NCBI GenBank assembly: GCA_029252405.1
Contig: JAQXBM010000014.1
Location: 1-61,845, forward strand
Direction: 5' to 3'
Length of the DNA stretch: 61,845 nt
From: Crocinitomicaceae bacterium
Lineage (GTDB): Bacteria > Bacteroidota > Bacteroidia > Flavobacteriales_D > Crocinitomicaceae
Under the pieces are notes generated by a model. It was not told where the DNA came from. It searched no databases and saw nothing but the letters and a program-made list of their open reading frames with translations. This document shows, one piece after another, positions 14,632 through 23,315 of this stretch. Numbering within the stretch: the first letter of the stretch is position 1; every line of letters begins with the position of its first letter. A program made the translations under genes and the position numbers.

Positions 14632-15759
14632 CTAAGCCAATTCTAATAAAGAATTGTAAACCGCTTCATATTGAGAAACCACTGAGCTCAAATCGAACTC
14701 TTTCGCTCTGTTTTGAGCATTTCGTCGGTACTGCATCAATGTTTCTTCGTCTTTGAAGATTTCGAGCATGTTTTTAGACATATCGTCGACATCTCCTACA
14801 TTCGATAAGAATCCTGTTACTCCGTGAATATTTACTTCAGGAATACCTCCGGTATTAGAAGAAATTACTGGAACTCCAACTGCCATTGCTTCAAGCGCAG
14901 CCAGTCCAAAGCTTTCAGTTTCAGAAGGAAGAACGAACACGTCCGCTATTTCCAATACATGCTGCGTATCTGTGACTTTACCTAAGAATTTCACGCGATC
15001 GCAGAGATTCAATTCGCGACACATTTCTTCCAACTTGTACCTCTCAGGTCCATCCCCCACTAACAAGAGATGAGATGGTTTTACTGCATTTACCTTCTGG
15101 AATACACGAAGAACATCTTCGACACGTTTCACTTTTCTAAAGTTCGAGACATGGCACAAAATGAACTCACCTTTTTCTGCATAACGCTCCCTCAACGATC
15201 GATCGATATCCTCTATTTCCGCAGGGACTTTAATAAAATTCGGAATAACCTCAATTGGTCGTGTTGTTGTGAAATGCTTGTACGTATCCTCTTTCAAACT
15301 TTTAGATACTGCTGTCACAGCGTCAGACTCATTCAAACAGAAGGTAATCACTGGCTCAAATGACGGATCGCGCCCGACAAGCGTGATATCCGTTCCGTGC
15401 AAAGTTGTCACGAATGGAATTTCAATGCCTTGAGATCTCAAAATCATCTTTGCCATATATGCCGCAGATGCATGTGGAATCGCGTAGTGTACGTGAAGAA
15501 TATCCAATCCTTCGTGCTTCACAACATCCACCATTTTACTGGCCAAAACAGTCTCGTATGGTTGATATTCGAAAAGAGGGTAATCTGAAACAGCTACTTC
15601 GTGGTAGGTCACATTTTCTCTGAATGAGCCCAATCTTACCGGTTGTGAGTACGTGATGAAGTGTACATTGTGTCCTCTCTTTGCTAGAGATTTACCTAAT
15701 TCCGTCGCTACTACTCCACTTCCTCCAAATGTTGGATACAATACAATTCCTATCTTCAT
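14632..15759 (-). CDS. bshA: N-acetyl-alpha-D-glucosaminyl L-malate synthase
   Basis: A 375-residue GT4-type glycosyltransferase that makes GlcNAc-malate from UDP-GlcNAc and L-malate, the first step of bacillithiol synthesis. Family marks are the N-terminal KIGIVLYPTFGGSGVVATEL, HVHYAIPHASAAYMAK, the FVTTLHGTDITLVG segment and the C-terminal nucleotide-sugar motif SETESFGLAALEAMAVG. Length is typical for BshA. The frame opens seven codons upstream with TTG, but the ATG at 15759 gives the family N-terminus. It is the last gene of a minus-strand unit behind GH3-hydrolase and PAP2 genes (31-base gap). bshB and bshC are not in the window. Confidence 0.93.
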   Translation of the reverse strand: MKIGIVLYPTFGGSGVVATELGKSLAKRGHNVHFITYSQPVRLGSFRENVTYHEVAVSDYPLFEYQPYETVLASKMVDVVKHEGLDILHVHYAIPHASAAYMAKMILRSQGIEIPFVTTLHGTDITLVGRDPSFEPVITFCLNESDAVTAVSKSLKEDTYKHFTTTRPIEVIPNFIKVPAEIEDIDRSLRERYAEKGEFILCHVSNFRKVKRVEDVLRVFQKVNAVKPSHLLLVGDGPERYKLEEMCRELNLCDRVKFLGKVTDTQHVLEIADVFVLPSETESFGLAALEAMAVGVPVISSNTGGIPEVNIHGVTGFLSNVGDVDDMSKNMLEIFKDEETLMQYRRNAQNRAKEFDLSSVVSQYEAVYNSLLELA

Positions 15760-15790
15760 TCTATCTAATTCTGATTGCAAAAATACAAGT

Positions 15791-16387
15791 TTATACTTCT
15801 TTTAGACGACGATAAATCGCTAAATCGACAAGCTTCACAGTTATATATGCAAACGGTAGAGCTGCAAGAATATCGATAGAATAATGCACGCGCTGAATCA
15901 TCAAAAGAATTCCTAAAGTCACCCCAACAAGTGCAAAAAGCCACTTCCATCCCTGTGTTTGAAAGAACACCAAACAAACAAGGGCTGTGTGTCCGCTGAA
16001 AAACAAATCAGAATCGATTGTCCCTTGGTAAATAAAGGTATTCAGAAATGGGTCTTCTAAATACACGATGGTTTCAGGTTCTTTTAATGGGAGCACAGAA
16101 AGTGTTATGGTTCTGATTATGAGCAATAAACCATAGGAAAAAGCCATCCTACTAATGAAGTACTTCTCTTTGCGATTCAGAATTGCGTAGGTGATAATTG
16201 TTCCATACGTAATTGTGAAAATGGGAATAGAAACGTCTTTTGCGGGTAAGATCCAAAACGCTGGATCATCGAAATACCACTTTAATTCATCCACTCGTGC
16301 TTCATGAATCGGGAGAAACAATGAAAACATTGCTGCACAGGCGAGCAGGAAAAGTAGGGATACAATTAGTAGTTTGTTTTGCGACAT
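15791..16387 (-). CDS. PAP2-like phosphatase (sphingomyelin synthase-type)
   Basis: A 198-residue integral membrane protein with about six membrane helices. The catalytic region DLFFSGHTALVC (~residues 128-139) and HYSIDILAALPFAY (~170-183) match the PAP2_C / sphingomyelin-synthase-related branch of the PAP2 superfamily, with a conserved S-G-H-T and a downstream H-Y-x-x-D. Such enzymes act on lipid phosphates or phospho-head-group transfer at the membrane. The first helix contains a Cys in LLACAAMF but no convincing lipobox. It lies between the GH3-hydrolase fusion (17-base gap) and bshA in one operon; the exact substrate is not deducible. Confidence 0.75.
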   Translation of the reverse strand: MSQNKLLIVSLLFLLACAAMFSLFLPIHEARVDELKWYFDDPAFWILPAKDVSIPIFTITYGTIITYAILNRKEKYFISRMAFSYGLLLIIRTITLSVLPLKEPETIVYLEDPFLNTFIYQGTIDSDLFFSGHTALVCLVFFQTQGWKWLFALVGVTLGILLMIQRVHYSIDILAALPFAYITVKLVDLAIYRRLKEV

Positions 16388-16404
16388 TTTAAACGCAATC
16401 GGTT

Positions 16405-19314
16405 TTATAGATTAGCTTGTTGCACCGCTTCGTAAATCACACGCTGAATTTCAGTTCGAGTACTCATTTTTACGAGGAGCCAATTCTCAGCATCTGGATA
16501 CACGCGGTTAGACAAGAATACATAATTAATTTCATTCACAGGGTCTGCCCAGGCCAAAGTTCCTGTAAATCCAGAGTGACCAAAACTAGATCCAGAAGCG
16601 CCATTGTGGCTCGGACCACCTTTACCGTTAGTGGTTGGTTTATCGAATCCAGCTCCTCTTCTGTTCTTTGAATATTGTCGTTTTGTATATTCTCCAATCA
16701 CTTCTGGTTGAATGTACTGCGTTCCTCCATACGATCCTTTGTTCAAGAACATTTGCATGAGTGAAGCCATGTCACCGGCATTAGAGAATAATCCAGCGTG
16801 GCCTCCAACTCCACCAATCATTGCGGCTCCAGGATCGTGCACATGACCATGCACCAGCTGTTTTCTGAAGATCTTATCGTCTTCTGTTGGTGTGATTTTC
16901 GACAAGGGGAAATAATCCATGGGTTTGTAGCGCATGTAGCGCAGTCCCATTGGTTCGTAGATTCTTGTTCGTGTGAAATCTTCCATTTTCTCCCCCGATT
17001 GCTTCTCGACGATTTTCTTGATGAAATAATACCCCAAATCCGAATACTTGTATCGCTTCGTTTTAAGCGGAGTCCGTAAGATTCTCTGATAAATGGTGTC
17101 CGTGTACGCTTTTTGAATCCAAAGATCGTTCGCCACTGGAACATCCATTAGCGAAGATTTCATTGGTGCGTACCATTGTTTGCTCGGTTGACTACCGTCC
17201 AGCGTCCGCTTGTAAAATGGTATCCAAGCTACAAGCCCCGATTGATGCGCTAACATGCTCCTCAATCCAATGTTTGAATAGCCAGTTCCTTCCGTTAAAT
17301 CCGGCAAATACTCGCCCAACTTCGAGCTCAAATCGAATTTACCTTCAGAATCCAAAATCATTAATGATGAAGTGGATGCGGCTATTTTGGTAATGGATGC
17401 GATATCATATAGATCGGTGTTCTTAACCTTGCGTTTCTTATCGTATGTGTGATATCCGTAGGACTTTCTCCAGATCACCTTCCCTTTTACTGCCACGACA
17501 ACTTGACATCCTGGAAAAGCACCGGCATCCAATCCTTTTTGAACAATGCGGTCAATCTCCAGCAATTTCACACGGCTAATTCCTAATTCTTCTGGCTGAG
17601 ATTCTTTCAATCGGCCTGACCAAGCCACTTCCACGCCATGATTTCTTCTGTAGGCGTCATTCATTGTGATGGGCAGCTTACCTGATGAAGCGTATGTTCC
17701 CATGAGGAATTGTCCCATTCTATCTTGAGCCAAAGCATGATTCTCATAGCCCAGCACAACAGCATCCATTTTACTGAGGTTTGCATTTTTCAAACCAAGA
17801 GGATTTCCGAAGAAGGCCAATACGTTTTTCTTTTCTGGCAGATTGTTGATCCATTGCTGCCATCCTTTTGGTAAACCATAATCGTTTCGAGAGCGCACCG
17901 TATTGCTGTGAAGTGCCGTTATGATCATGTCATACGAATTCAAGGTGTCTCCGAGTCGTCTTTCAGCTTCCTCAACAGTATAAAAATGAAAATGGTCCAA
18001 TGGCGCAGCCAAATTTATCGACTCCTTCAGGTTGCGCGTATTCGTTCCGATGCTAACATGTGCAATTCGCTGATCGAATCGCTTGATAGGTAAAGCTTCG
18101 TTTTCATTCTTTAATACGGTAATCGCTTTCTCGTAAACTTGCTTCTTGGCCAATTCAATCTCAAATTCATCGTAGTTTTTGACCTTTTTTGGGTTGATGA
18201 TCGCTTTGTACTTTGCGTTCAGTACTTTTCTGCATCTCGCATCAATTTCTTCCATCGAAATCTCCTCAGCCTCAACTTTCATTTTAATCGCTTGAATTGC
18301 GTCTTCAACACTTTCCGGGAACAACAAAATGTCACATCCTGCTTGGAACGCTTTCACTACCACTTCTGTCTTTCCGTAACGGTCGGCTACTGCCTTCATA
18401 TTTAACGCGTCACTGATCACAAGTCCTTTGAAGCCAAGTTGACCTTGCAGATACTCTTTGATGATGATTGGGCTCAAGCTACTTGGTGTTCCAGAAGAAT
18501 CCAAAGCAGGCACGCTTAAGTGAGCGATCATCACACTAGCAGTTCCAGCTCTTATTCCAGCTCTAAATGGAGGAAAATCAATTGCGTCAATTTGCGTGTA
18601 TGAGTTTTCTACTACTGGCAGTGCATAATGCGAATCCTTTCCAGTGTCTCCGTGTCCCGGGAAATGTTTGATGCTCGTAAGTACCCCTTGCTGCTCCATT
18701 CCTTGGACAGCAGCTTTTACGTGCGAAGCGACGGAAATTGGATTCTCACCATACGATCGAAATCCAATTACAGGATTGTTTGGGTTACTGTTGACATCTG
18801 CCACGGGCGCAAAATTGATGTGAACACCGATATCACGGCACTCTTGAGCGATCATTTCTGAAATCGTTTTGGTAAGTTTTGGATCATTGGCAGCACCAAT
18901 GGTGTAATTGTAAGGAAATCTATCCTCACCAAACAAGCGCATCTGCACTCCCCATTCAGCATCTAGTCCAATCAGCAAAGGAACATCAGACTTAGCTTGA
19001 AAGCGATCAATCACATTCTTCATGTTCAATCTCTGGCCTTGAAAAAAGATCATTCCGCCAATATGCTGCTCTGTAATCAATGAATCTAAATGCGCATAAT
19101 GCTCTTCTCCTCGATTCGAATAAGCTGCCACCATGAAAAATTGACCGATTTTCTGCTCCAATGTCATTTTCTCCAATTCGGCATTGACCCAAGTCGTTTT
19201 TGTTGGGACCTTCACCTTAATTTCAGGCTTACTAGCAACAAGAGAAAGTGATAAAACACCGGCAAATACCAATGCAACAACGGCAAAAGATCTAAATAAG
19301 AGCTTATTTTTCAT
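16405..19314 (-). CDS. GH3 beta-N-acetylglucosaminidase / serine hydrolase fusion
   Basis: A 969-residue secreted two-enzyme fusion. After a signal peptide (residues 1-28) comes a family 3 glycoside hydrolase of NagZ type: KHFPGHGDTGKDSH at 216-229 (His/Asp general acid dyad) and the nucleophile Asp302 in LVISDALNMKA. A GH3 C-terminal-like domain follows to about 560. The C-terminal half is a class C beta-lactamase/PBP-like serine hydrolase with S640-I-T-K643 and a later YSDLGYY motif. Both suggest peptidoglycan or muropeptide processing in the periplasm. An ATG 12 codons upstream is possible, but the -7 box at 19320-19327 lies inside that extension, so the ATG at 19314 is chosen. Confidence 0.92.
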   Translation of the reverse strand: MKNKLLFRSFAVVALVFAGVLSLSLVASKPEIKVKVPTKTTWVNAELEKMTLEQKIGQFFMVAAYSNRGEEHYAHLDSLITEQHIGGMIFFQGQRLNMKNVIDRFQAKSDVPLLIGLDAEWGVQMRLFGEDRFPYNYTIGAANDPKLTKTISEMIAQECRDIGVHINFAPVADVNSNPNNPVIGFRSYGENPISVASHVKAAVQGMEQQGVLTSIKHFPGHGDTGKDSHYALPVVENSYTQIDAIDFPPFRAGIRAGTASVMIAHLSVPALDSSGTPSSLSPIIIKEYLQGQLGFKGLVISDALNMKAVADRYGKTEVVVKAFQAGCDILLFPESVEDAIQAIKMKVEAEEISMEEIDARCRKVLNAKYKAIINPKKVKNYDEFEIELAKKQVYEKAITVLKNENEALPIKRFDQRIAHVSIGTNTRNLKESINLAAPLDHFHFYTVEEAERRLGDTLNSYDMIITALHSNTVRSRNDYGLPKGWQQWINNLPEKKNVLAFFGNPLGLKNANLSKMDAVVLGYENHALAQDRMGQFLMGTYASSGKLPITMNDAYRRNHGVEVAWSGRLKESQPEELGISRVKLLEIDRIVQKGLDAGAFPGCQVVVAVKGKVIWRKSYGYHTYDKKRKVKNTDLYDIASITKIAASTSSLMILDSEGKFDLSSKLGEYLPDLTEGTGYSNIGLRSMLAHQSGLVAWIPFYKRTLDGSQPSKQWYAPMKSSLMDVPVANDLWIQKAYTDTIYQRILRTPLKTKRYKYSDLGYYFIKKIVEKQSGEKMEDFTRTRIYEPMGLRYMRYKPMDYFPLSKITPTEDDKIFRKQLVHGHVHDPGAAMIGGVGGHAGLFSNAGDMASLMQMFLNKGSYGGTQYIQPEVIGEYTKRQYSKNRRGAGFDKPTTNGKGGPSHNGASGSSFGHSGFTGTLAWADPVNEINYVFLSNRVYPDAENWLLVKMSTRTEIQRVIYEAVQQANL

Positions 19315-19319
19315 ATATT

Positions 19320-19327
19320 CAAAAATA
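19320..19327 (-). promoter_or_regulatory. -7 promoter box for GH3-PAP2-bshA
   Basis: The minus strand reads TATTTTTG, a perfect TAnnTTTG match that ends five bases before the ATG at 19314. This predicts a leaderless or one-to-two-base leader transcript and decides between the two possible starts of the GH3 fusion. No clear -33 box. Confidence 0.5.
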
Positions 19328-19492
19328 CGGCTTGTTGTACTGGTAATCATGTTGCTGGTTTTAACTTATCCACAGTAGATAATCAAAAACTTTTCCAAAG
19401 TATTTCAGATTTAAAACTGCCGCATTGTCATATCGTTACATTAAGGTATGTTTTTTGATGCTAGGATAGTCGTCCAACGAGGGAATAATTGT

Positions 19493-19500
19493 TAATTTTG
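19493..19500 (+). promoter_or_regulatory. -7 promoter box for the mutL operon
   Basis: TAATTTTG, a perfect TAnnTTTG match ten bases before the ATG at 19511. It would give a leader of about six bases for the six-gene plus-strand operon. Confidence 0.5.
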
Positions 19501-19510
19501 ATACAAGATT

Positions 19511-19834
19511 ATGAGGTTTCGATTCTTAAATAACACGCTTCAAAACAGGCGATTTGATTACAATCCAAGGTATTACGATGAACGTAAGGAATCCCTTGCG
19601 CAGAAAAAGGAATACTACGAGAAAATGAAGTCAGGGGAATTATCTGATGACGAGCGTCGTTCGGCGTTTCGCGATAATTTCAAAAGTGAGCTCTCTCGGG
19701 GTGAATACCGTCAAGGGCAGAATCGTTCTTCAAATATCCGCGTCATAGTGTTAATCGTTGTCATTGTGGCACTTGGTTATTTCGTTCTGAACGGATTAGA
19801 TGGTGTTGATACCATCGTGAACAAACTTTGGTAG
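19511..19834 (+). CDS. Short charged protein with C-terminal membrane anchor
   Basis: A 107-residue protein with a highly charged N-terminal part rich in Arg, Tyr, Glu and Lys (RRFDYNPRYYDERKESLAQK) and a single C-terminal membrane helix at about residues 77-95, then a short periplasmic tail. It belongs to a small family often found just upstream of mutL in flavobacteria and sometimes mislabelled as riboflavin synthase beta subunit; nothing in the sequence supports that enzyme. It ends six bases before mutL and is the first gene of the operon. Function unknown. Confidence 0.7.
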   Translation: MRFRFLNNTLQNRRFDYNPRYYDERKESLAQKKEYYEKMKSGELSDDERRSAFRDNFKSELSRGEYRQGQNRSSNIRVIVLIVVIVALGYFVLNGLDGVDTIVNKLW

Positions 19835-19840
19835 CCTAGA

Positions 19841-21688
19841 ATGAGTTTGATACAATTACTACCCGATCACATTGCGAATCAAATTGCGGCTGGAGAAGTT
19901 ATTCAGCGCCCTGCTTCTGTTGTAAAAGAGTTGATGGAAAACGCCATGGATGCTGGAGCGACTAAAATTGATGTAAACATCAAGGAATCGGGGAAAGCAT
20001 TGATTCAGGTTGTTGATAATGGCTCAGGAATGAATTCTGCTGATGCCTTGCTTTGTTTTGAGCGACATGCAACAAGCAAAGTACGTAAGGCTGATGATCT
20101 CTTTTCTTTAGTGACGAAAGGTTTCCGCGGGGAGGCGCTCGCCTCAATTGCAGCTATTGCGCATGTTGAAATGAGAACACGCTTAGAGTCAGACGATACT
20201 GGAATTCAAATCAATATTGAAGGCAGTAAAGTTGTGAGCAATGTTGAGGCTGTTTGTGCTAATGGAACGTCTTTCGAGATTAAAAACCTTTTTTACAACG
20301 TTCCAGCTCGAAGAAATTTCTTGAAATCGAATCAAGTTGAGTTCAGACATATTCAAGATGAATTTGAACGCGTGGCACTCGCCCACTCAAATGTTCATTT
20401 CACTTTGCATCACAACGATTCAGAAATTTACAACTTAACGCCAGGAGTATTGCGTAAACGTGTTGTTGACGTTTTGGGAAGAAAAGCCAACGACCGTTTG
20501 GTTCCTATCGATGAATCAACTGAAATTGTTGAATTGAAAGGATTTGTTCTAAAACCTGAGTTCGCTCGCAAGACGCGTGGTGAGCAGTATTTGTTTGTGA
20601 ACGATCGCTTTTTTAAGAGCAATTACTTCAATCACGCCATCAACAAAGCGTTCGAAGGCTTGCTGAAGGAACGAACATTTGCGAGTTACTTCCTGTTTTT
20701 GACGGTCGACCCTCAAAAGATCGATGTCAATGTTCACCCAACAAAGACAGAAATCAAATTTGAAGAAGAAAAACACATTTACTCCATTTTGTTGAGCAGC
20801 ATTCGCTTGGCGCTTGGGAAATACAACATTGCTCCAACATTAGACTTTGAGCGTGAAACAACTTTCGATTTACCATCTGAGATGAGATCGAAGCCTATTA
20901 ACGAACCTGTGATTAGGGTGAACCCAAATTACAATCCGTTTGATAGCAATACAAGTAAAGTCACATCAACAGGATCAAAAGGGAAGAAATCGGAGAATTT
21001 CTCTGATGCGATAAACAAGCATGGATTTGGAACCAAAGAAGCCAAAACTGCTGATTGGGAGAACTTTTATTCGATTGAGGATTCGTCCAAAGAAGAAGAA
21101 ACTGCACCATTAATTGAAGAAGAAACGACTCCGGGAATTTCGCAATTTTTAATAAAAGGCAATTACATTTTCACACCTAGCAAGTCGGGTTTCATGGTTA
21201 TTCATGCTCGAAGAGCATATGAACAAATACTTTACACAGACTTAATTAACTCATTCATTACAAATCCAGTAGAATCTCAGACACTTCTCTTTCCGCTTGA
21301 AAAAGAGCTCTCCAAAAACGAGCTCGCATCATGGAAAAGCAATGCGATGATGTTGAAGCAATTAGGATTTGTTGGCGAAATCAAGGATAACGAAGTACAC
21401 TTAACGGCTGTACCAAGCGTTTTACAGGATGAAACGATTCAAAAGGCCTTGGATAGAATTATTGAAACGATTGCTCATCGAGAAATTGACAAAGGAGAAA
21501 TAGCGCATGAATTGGTTCACTCCATCGCTAAATCTGCCGCGATGAAAAAGATGAACTTAAATTCCATGGATGCTGTAAACGATATCATTGAACGCTTGTT
21601 TCAATGCGAGAATCACGCGTACACTCCAGGAAATAAGCAGATTATTGATACGCTTTCATTGGAAAGCATAGACGAAAAATTTAGATAA
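19841..21688 (+). CDS. mutL: DNA mismatch repair protein MutL
   Basis: A 615-residue mismatch repair ATPase. The N-terminal GHKL ATPase shows IAAGEVIQRPASVVKELMEN, DNGSGM, ATSKV and TKGFRGEALASIA. The transducer domain and a long low-similarity linker follow (about 330-430), then a C-terminal dimerisation domain. The place where endonuclease-active MutL proteins have DQHA-x2-E-x4-E reads HARRAYEQILY (455-465), and the terminal CPHGRP-type motif reads CENHAYTPGNK (from Cys589), so the nicking site appears absent. The next gene begins on the base after the stop (TAA-ATG), indicating tight coupling with the rhomboid gene. Confidence 0.95.
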   Translation: MSLIQLLPDHIANQIAAGEVIQRPASVVKELMENAMDAGATKIDVNIKESGKALIQVVDNGSGMNSADALLCFERHATSKVRKADDLFSLVTKGFRGEALASIAAIAHVEMRTRLESDDTGIQINIEGSKVVSNVEAVCANGTSFEIKNLFYNVPARRNFLKSNQVEFRHIQDEFERVALAHSNVHFTLHHNDSEIYNLTPGVLRKRVVDVLGRKANDRLVPIDESTEIVELKGFVLKPEFARKTRGEQYLFVNDRFFKSNYFNHAINKAFEGLLKERTFASYFLFLTVDPQKIDVNVHPTKTEIKFEEEKHIYSILLSSIRLALGKYNIAPTLDFERETTFDLPSEMRSKPINEPVIRVNPNYNPFDSNTSKVTSTGSKGKKSENFSDAINKHGFGTKEAKTADWENFYSIEDSSKEEETAPLIEEETTPGISQFLIKGNYIFTPSKSGFMVIHARRAYEQILYTDLINSFITNPVESQTLLFPLEKELSKNELASWKSNAMMLKQLGFVGEIKDNEVHLTAVPSVLQDETIQKALDRIIETIAHREIDKGEIAHELVHSIAKSAAMKKMNLNSMDAVNDIIERLFQCENHAYTPGNKQIIDTLSLESIDEKFR

Positions 21689-22417
21689 ATGTTAACTCAG
21701 ATATTCAGAAATATTCCAGACGTCACGAAGAACTTGGTGATTTTAAACGCCTTAATGTTCTTGGTGAAGTTGGTTCTAGAGTCGCAAGGAATCCTTTTGG
21801 GGTATAAACTCGGGGTTTATTATCCTGGTTCAGACCTGTTTGAGCCCTACCAGATCGTCACGCATATGTTTATGCACGCGGACTTCTTCCACCTTCTGTT
21901 CAATATGATTATGTTGATTTTTATCGGATCAAAATTAGAGCAGGTTTGGGGTAAAAAGCGCTATTTCATTTTCTACTTTGCAACGGGACTTGGCGCTGCG
22001 CTATTAAACTGGGTTGCTCAGGGAGTTGAATTGTATCAGCTTACAGGTGAGATCTTCCCTACTGCAAATTATTCGGATTTAGAATTACTTAGAGACGGGG
22101 TTCAATGGGAAGGTACGCTTGCAGGAAACAAAATCCTCCAAGTCTATTTCATAGGTGGTGTTGGAGCTTCAGGGGCTATTTACGGTCTTATGGCCGGATT
22201 CGCTCTCTTATTTCCAAATACAGAGCTTCAGTTATTATTTCCTCCTATTCCGGTTAAAGCCAAGTGGTTAATGCTCTTTTTGATAGCAAGTGCCGTTTAT
22301 ATGGCATATCAGAGAAACCCGAATGACAATGTAGCCCATCTCGTCCATCTAGGTGGTGCTTTAGTTGGGTTTATCATGGTTCAAATCTGGAAACGAGGCA
22401 GATCAAATTTTTATTAG
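21689..22417 (+). CDS. Rhomboid family intramembrane serine protease (first copy)
   Basis: A 242-residue polytopic membrane protease. The rhomboid core is clear: HMFMHADFFHLLFNM in the L1/TM2 region, the catalytic serine motif GGVGASGAIYGLMAGF in TM4 and the catalytic histidine in NVAHLVHLGGALVGF in TM6. There is an inserted loop of about 40 residues before TM4 (around residues 115-150, rich in E/T/L). The start codon directly follows the mutL stop. It cleaves membrane proteins within or near their transmembrane segment; substrates unknown. A second rhomboid follows after three bases. Confidence 0.92.
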   Translation: MLTQIFRNIPDVTKNLVILNALMFLVKLVLESQGILLGYKLGVYYPGSDLFEPYQIVTHMFMHADFFHLLFNMIMLIFIGSKLEQVWGKKRYFIFYFATGLGAALLNWVAQGVELYQLTGEIFPTANYSDLELLRDGVQWEGTLAGNKILQVYFIGGVGASGAIYGLMAGFALLFPNTELQLLFPPIPVKAKWLMLFLIASAVYMAYQRNPNDNVAHLVHLGGALVGFIMVQIWKRGRSNFY

Positions 22418-22420
22418 AGA

Positions 22421-23311
22421 ATGCAACAACAACGATCCATATCCGACGAACTAAAGAACCAGTACAAAACTGGAGGCACTTTGATTAAGCTCATTTTTAT
22501 CAACGCTATTGTCTTTCTCGCGATCAACCTTATTGGTGTTGTAGTTCGCCTATCTGGAGGTGATACTGGGATTCTTTTGAGCAATTTGGTACTTGATATT
22601 TTCTACCTACAAACTGACCTTAGCGCCTTCGCTACGCATCCCTGGGGACTTTTTACAAGTTTCTTTTCACATCAAGGGTTCTTTCACTTACTCTCAAACA
22701 TGGTGGTTTTCTTCGTTTTTGGCCGCTTGTTTATTCAGTTTTTCTCACAGAAAAGATTGCTGTACACCTACATACTTGGAGGAATTGCAGGTGGTATCTT
22801 CGAAATTGGCGCACAGATTTTCCCAACTATGGGGACATCAGTTGTGCTTGGTGCTTCAGGCTCAGTAATGGCGGTGATGGTGGCAATAGCAGCGCACAAA
22901 CCTTTTTTAGAGTTAAACTTTTTCAATATTTTTAAACCTAAACTTTATGCAGTAGCGGGAATCTTATTTATTCTAGATTTAATTAGTTTAGGGTTGAAAG
23001 ATGGAACAGGCTACTTTGCACACATCGGTGGCGCGGTAATTGGTTATATTTCAGTACAACAATTAAATAGTTCAACAAACATCGTCAGTATGGCAGCAAG
23101 ATTTGGAGATTGGTTCCTGAGTTTGTTTCGCAAGAAGCCAAAGCTTTCTGTTGATAAAGGTGACACTCGTCGTATGTCTGACGAGGACTACAACCAGGAT
23201 AAAAAGCAACGACAAGAACAAACAGACAGGATTTTAGACAAGATTTCTAAGTCCGGATATGAATCTCTTTCAAAGAAGGAAAAGGATTTCTTGTTCAAGC
23301 AGAGCAAGTAA
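22421..23311 (+). CDS. Rhomboid family intramembrane serine protease (second copy)
   Basis: A 296-residue rhomboid protease. Core motifs: FFSHQGFFHLLSNMVVFF, catalytic GASGSVMAVMVA and GYFAHIGGAVIGYIS. Unlike the first copy it has an N-terminal polar extension (about residues 1-22) and a C-terminal cytoplasmic tail of about 75 charged residues with KDFLFKQ at the end, matching the C-terminal segment seen on many Bacteroidota rhomboids. It is co-transcribed with mutL and the first rhomboid. The pair is probably an ancient duplication with different substrates, since the two sequences are clearly divergent outside the catalytic motifs. Confidence 0.92.
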   Translation: MQQQRSISDELKNQYKTGGTLIKLIFINAIVFLAINLIGVVVRLSGGDTGILLSNLVLDIFYLQTDLSAFATHPWGLFTSFFSHQGFFHLLSNMVVFFVFGRLFIQFFSQKRLLYTYILGGIAGGIFEIGAQIFPTMGTSVVLGASGSVMAVMVAIAAHKPFLELNFFNIFKPKLYAVAGILFILDLISLGLKDGTGYFAHIGGAVIGYISVQQLNSSTNIVSMAARFGDWFLSLFRKKPKLSVDKGDTRRMSDEDYNQDKKQRQEQTDRILDKISKSGYESLSKKEKDFLFKQSK

Positions 23312-23315
23312 TGCA

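Noticed and set aside
19511-19834. Riboflavin synthase beta subunit
   Set aside because: This label is often attached to the mutL-upstream family, but no catalytic or fold features of that enzyme are present.
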